Below are positions 13,260 through 14,885 of a stretch of DNA of 14,885 nucleotides, piece by piece. Position 1 is the first letter of the stretch. Each line of letters opens with the position of its first letter. The DNA comes from a candidate division BRC1 bacterium ADurb.BinA292. Lineage in GTDB: Bacteria; Sumerlaeota; Sumerlaeia; MVZB01. A model generated the notes under the pieces. The model had not been told where the DNA came from. It saw nothing but the letters and a program-made list of their open reading frames with translations, and searched no databases. The translations under genes were made by a program, and so were the position numbers. The DNA lies in contig MVZB01000061.1 of assembly GCA_002068205.1 (NCBI GenBank), positions 1 through 14,885 of the forward strand. Direction: 5' to 3'.

Positions 13260-13898
13260 TCAATTCTGGATGCCCCTTCCGTCCAGACGGATGATGTTTC
13301 CGTTGGAAATGGTGCCGTTGGTCGGATCGTACGACAACCAGATCCAGCCATAGCCGGGCGGCGAAGAATAGGGTTCATAGGCATTGCCGCCGTGCGGGCC
13401 TTGCGAAAGCATCATGTATTCCCCCGTTTGGGCGAAGACCTGAAAGTTTGTTTCATAGATCCAGGGGCCGCTGGCCGTCGACGTGCCGGGGGCGGTATTC
13501 AGCACCTTATAGACGTCATTGTACCACTCGCGGTTGTAGACGCCGAACGGAATCATCCCATACAGTTCGACAATCGAATTGCCATAGGCGGTGCCCAGCC
13601 CATAGTACTTGTCGTGCAGGTCGAAGAAGGCGACCTGCAACGGGCTGGACAGATGCGCCACCGGCGTCGTCAGCCGGAAGATGACGCCGAGGATATCGGT
13701 GTAGGGAATCGTGTTGTAATCGACGCGGTAGCTGTTGAGCGCAATGTCGACGGTCCGCTGGTCGGCCTTGACCGCGGAGATGCGGGCGCGCGTCTGCGCC
13801 TCCAGAAAGTTCGGCACGGCGATCGCCGCCAGGATGGCGATGATCGCCACCACGATCAGAAGCTCGATGAGCGTGAATCCAGGGGTTCGTTTCGTCAT
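13260..13898 (-). CDS. Type II secretion / type IV pilus-like pseudopilin
   Basis: A 212-aa prepilin. The short basic leader MTKRTPG is followed by the cleavage/methylation site G|FTLIELLIVVAIIAILAAIA, with Glu at mature position 5 and a single hydrophobic N-terminal helix. PNFLEAQTRARISAVKADQR continues the helix and is typical of pseudopilins from planctomycete-like and related phyla. The C-terminal domain is rich in Gly, Tyr, Ser and Trp (YGLGTAYGN, GPWIYETN). It would be processed by a prepilin peptidase and sit in the inner membrane or periplasm. GAGGTGA 7 nt before the ATG is the best Shine-Dalgarno in the window. No other secretion genes adjoin it, so it is probably one of many scattered copies; its cargo or partner is unknown. 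Confidence 0.9.
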   Translation of the reverse strand: MTKRTPGFTLIELLIVVAIIAILAAIAVPNFLEAQTRARISAVKADQRTVDIALNSYRVDYNTIPYTDILGVIFRLTTPVAHLSSPLQVAFFDLHDKYYGLGTAYGNSIVELYGMIPFGVYNREWYNDVYKVLNTAPGTSTASGPWIYETNFQVFAQTGEYMMLSQGPHGGNAYEPYSSPPGYGWIWLSYDPTNGTISNGNIIRLDGRGIQN

Positions 13899-13930
13899 CT
13901 CCGTTCACCTCGATGTTGTTTTGCGAATTG

Positions 13931-13965
13931 CGGGAGCCGAACGGGTATGGGCCGTTCGGCTCCCG
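13931..13965. terminator. Perfect 14-bp hairpin between pseudopilin and the upstream gene
   Basis: CGGGAGCCGAACGG (13931-13944) and CCGTTCGGCTCCCG (13952-13965) pair perfectly around a 7-nt loop. It lies about 60 bp past the stop of the ASH-domain gene and 33 bp before the pseudopilin start. No T-run follows on either strand, so a structural 3' end or attenuating hairpin is likelier than a classical terminator. Confidence 0.5.
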
Positions 13966-14023
13966 TATGGCAGCCTGGTGTTGATTTCCCCGACGGAAGT
14001 TGGGATTGCTGTTGGAAGACCAC

Positions 14024-14885
14024 TCATTCCAGCAGGAAATCGCTCAACTCGGCGGGCACGGCATCGCCCTCCAGGGCGACGTTGACGGTCTGATCATTGT
14101 TCTCGATGGCCAGCAGCCCGATCATGCCGAACGTGTTCGATCCGACGTTGGGGTGGAAACGGACATTGAGCACCTTGGCTTCGCCCGGCGCGATATGATT
14201 GATCGGCATGCGATCCTGCAGCGCCTGCCCGCCGAACGGATAGTCGCCGGGGTCGACGGAAAAGGCCGCGGCGTTGGCGCCGGAGATGACCAGATCGTCT
14301 ACGCGGAGCTGGGCGTCGCCGGTATTCTCGACCGTGATCTGCTGGGTCTTCGTCGTTTCGCCGGCCTGGATGTTCACCTCGTAGCCACTGAACTCGGTAA
14401 AGTCCAGCGCAACGGGATCCACATTGACTTCCGGCAGGAGGTTCTGGTCGAGGATCTCCACCTCGGAAATGCGCAGGCCCTGGCTGGGCGTCCACATTTC
14501 GGCCACGTTGATCCGCAGCCGGGTGGTGGCAGCGGGAAAATCGGGTCCGCTCATGTCGCCGTTGCGATGCTCATCCATGCGGTAGAGCACAAGGGGCTCA
14601 TCGGTCAAGGTGTTGTGCACCACGTAGGAGGAGCCATTCCACGTTTCCACGCTGTAGGTTTTGATATCGTAGTAATGGGCGTGAACGGCCACGTATTCAA
14701 TGTGAACGGGAGAATCCCATTGGAATTCAAGCCAGCCGTCGCCCTGAATGCCGTCATCGGTGTTTTCAAGCCACATTTTAAACGGGTCGTTCCCGGGGAC
14801 ATCGATCAGGTCGTCGCGCACGTTGGCGTAGGGATAGGTGGCATGTTGGCCCCGGTTGGAGATCACGGTCGTGGCGGTGTCCTCG
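14024..14885 (-). CDS. Discoidin-like plus ASH-like (choice-of-anchor D) protein, C-terminal part
   Basis: The frame is open to the window edge, so only the last 287 or so residues are seen and the true start lies beyond 14885. The first visible part, with WLENTDDGIQGDGWLEFQWD, VHIEYVAVHAHYYD and TTRLRINVAE, is a beta-sandwich resembling F5/8 type C (discoidin) carbohydrate-binding domains. From about VDPVALDFTEF onward the pattern ITVENTGDAQLRVDDLVISG, FSVDPGDYPFGG and ALEGDAVPAE matches ASH-like / choice-of-anchor D repeats of extracellular bacterial proteins. No sorting signal or anchor is visible at the C-terminus (AELSDFLLE). Likely secreted or surface-located. It sits 125 bp upstream of the pseudopilin on the same strand, which may be a functional pairing or simple adjacency. 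Confidence 0.75.
   Translation of the reverse strand, partial: EDTATTVISNRGQHATYPYANVRDDLIDVPGNDPFKMWLENTDDGIQGDGWLEFQWDSPVHIEYVAVHAHYYDIKTYSVETWNGSSYVVHNTLTDEPLVLYRMDEHRNGDMSGPDFPAATTRLRINVAEMWTPSQGLRISEVEILDQNLLPEVNVDPVALDFTEFSGYEVNIQAGETTKTQQITVENTGDAQLRVDDLVISGANAAAFSVDPGDYPFGGQALQDRMPINHIAPGEAKVLNVRFHPNVGSNTFGMIGLLAIENNDQTVNVALEGDAVPAELSDFLLE

Noticed and set aside
13095..14093. 332-aa plus-strand ORF across the pseudopilin
   Set aside because: Antisense to an unmistakable prepilin with a strong ribosome site; no recognisable domain.

Overview
This is a GC-rich bacterial chromosomal window made of ordinary host genes interrupted by a sharply bounded integrated element. Three things suggest a bacterium of the Planctomycetota / Sumerlaeota / Hydrogenedentota type, but the assignment is soft: high GC, a pseudopilin with the PNFLEAQ-type N-terminus, and a phytanoyl-CoA-dioxygenase-like enzyme beside a family-36-like glycosidase. 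No rRNA is present to settle it.

Left flank (1-3345): two 20-bp tandem repeats resembling an insertion-sequence end, a long-chain polyprenyl diphosphate synthase (272-1285, +), and a STAS-GAF-histidine-kinase-like protein whose ATP-binding half looks degenerate (1476-3158, +). A strong-looking promoter at 3309-3336 then leads into only the 5' half of a tRNA-Leu.

Integrated element (about 5,893 bp, between a 53-bp direct repeat at 3346-3398 and 9239-9291 with one mismatch): the repeat is the 5' half of tRNA-Leu(CAA) up to the anticodon stem-loop plus 10 bp of leader. The complete, apparently functional tRNA lies at the right end (9249-9335). The element therefore replaced the 5' half of the tRNA and its promoter, leaving the original promoter and 5' half orphaned on the left. 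Its genes are almost all on the minus strand, reading right to left: a 296-aa unknown protein, an AlpA/excisionase-like HTH protein, a 73-aa basic protein, an 830-aa TOPRIM primase / SF3 helicase, two small proteins, and a short tyrosine recombinase lacking an N-terminal DNA-binding domain. From the HTH gene to the 84-aa ORF the reading frames overlap or nearly touch, so they look translationally coupled. Repeats built on ATGCAG occur just inside both ends and are good candidates for integrase arm sites. A minus-strand terminator shields the right end. The content (integrase, AlpA-like regulator, replication protein, no structural genes) resembles a very small phage satellite or integrative replicon.

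Right flank (9336-14885): a broken RHS-repeat fragment next to the tRNA, a cluster of stem-loops, then minus-strand host genes. These are a PhyH-family oxygenase and a GH36-like alpha-galactosidase-type enzyme (probable operon), a type II secretion/type IV pseudopilin, and the C-terminal part of a discoidin-like plus ASH-like (choice-of-anchor D) protein that runs off the right edge.
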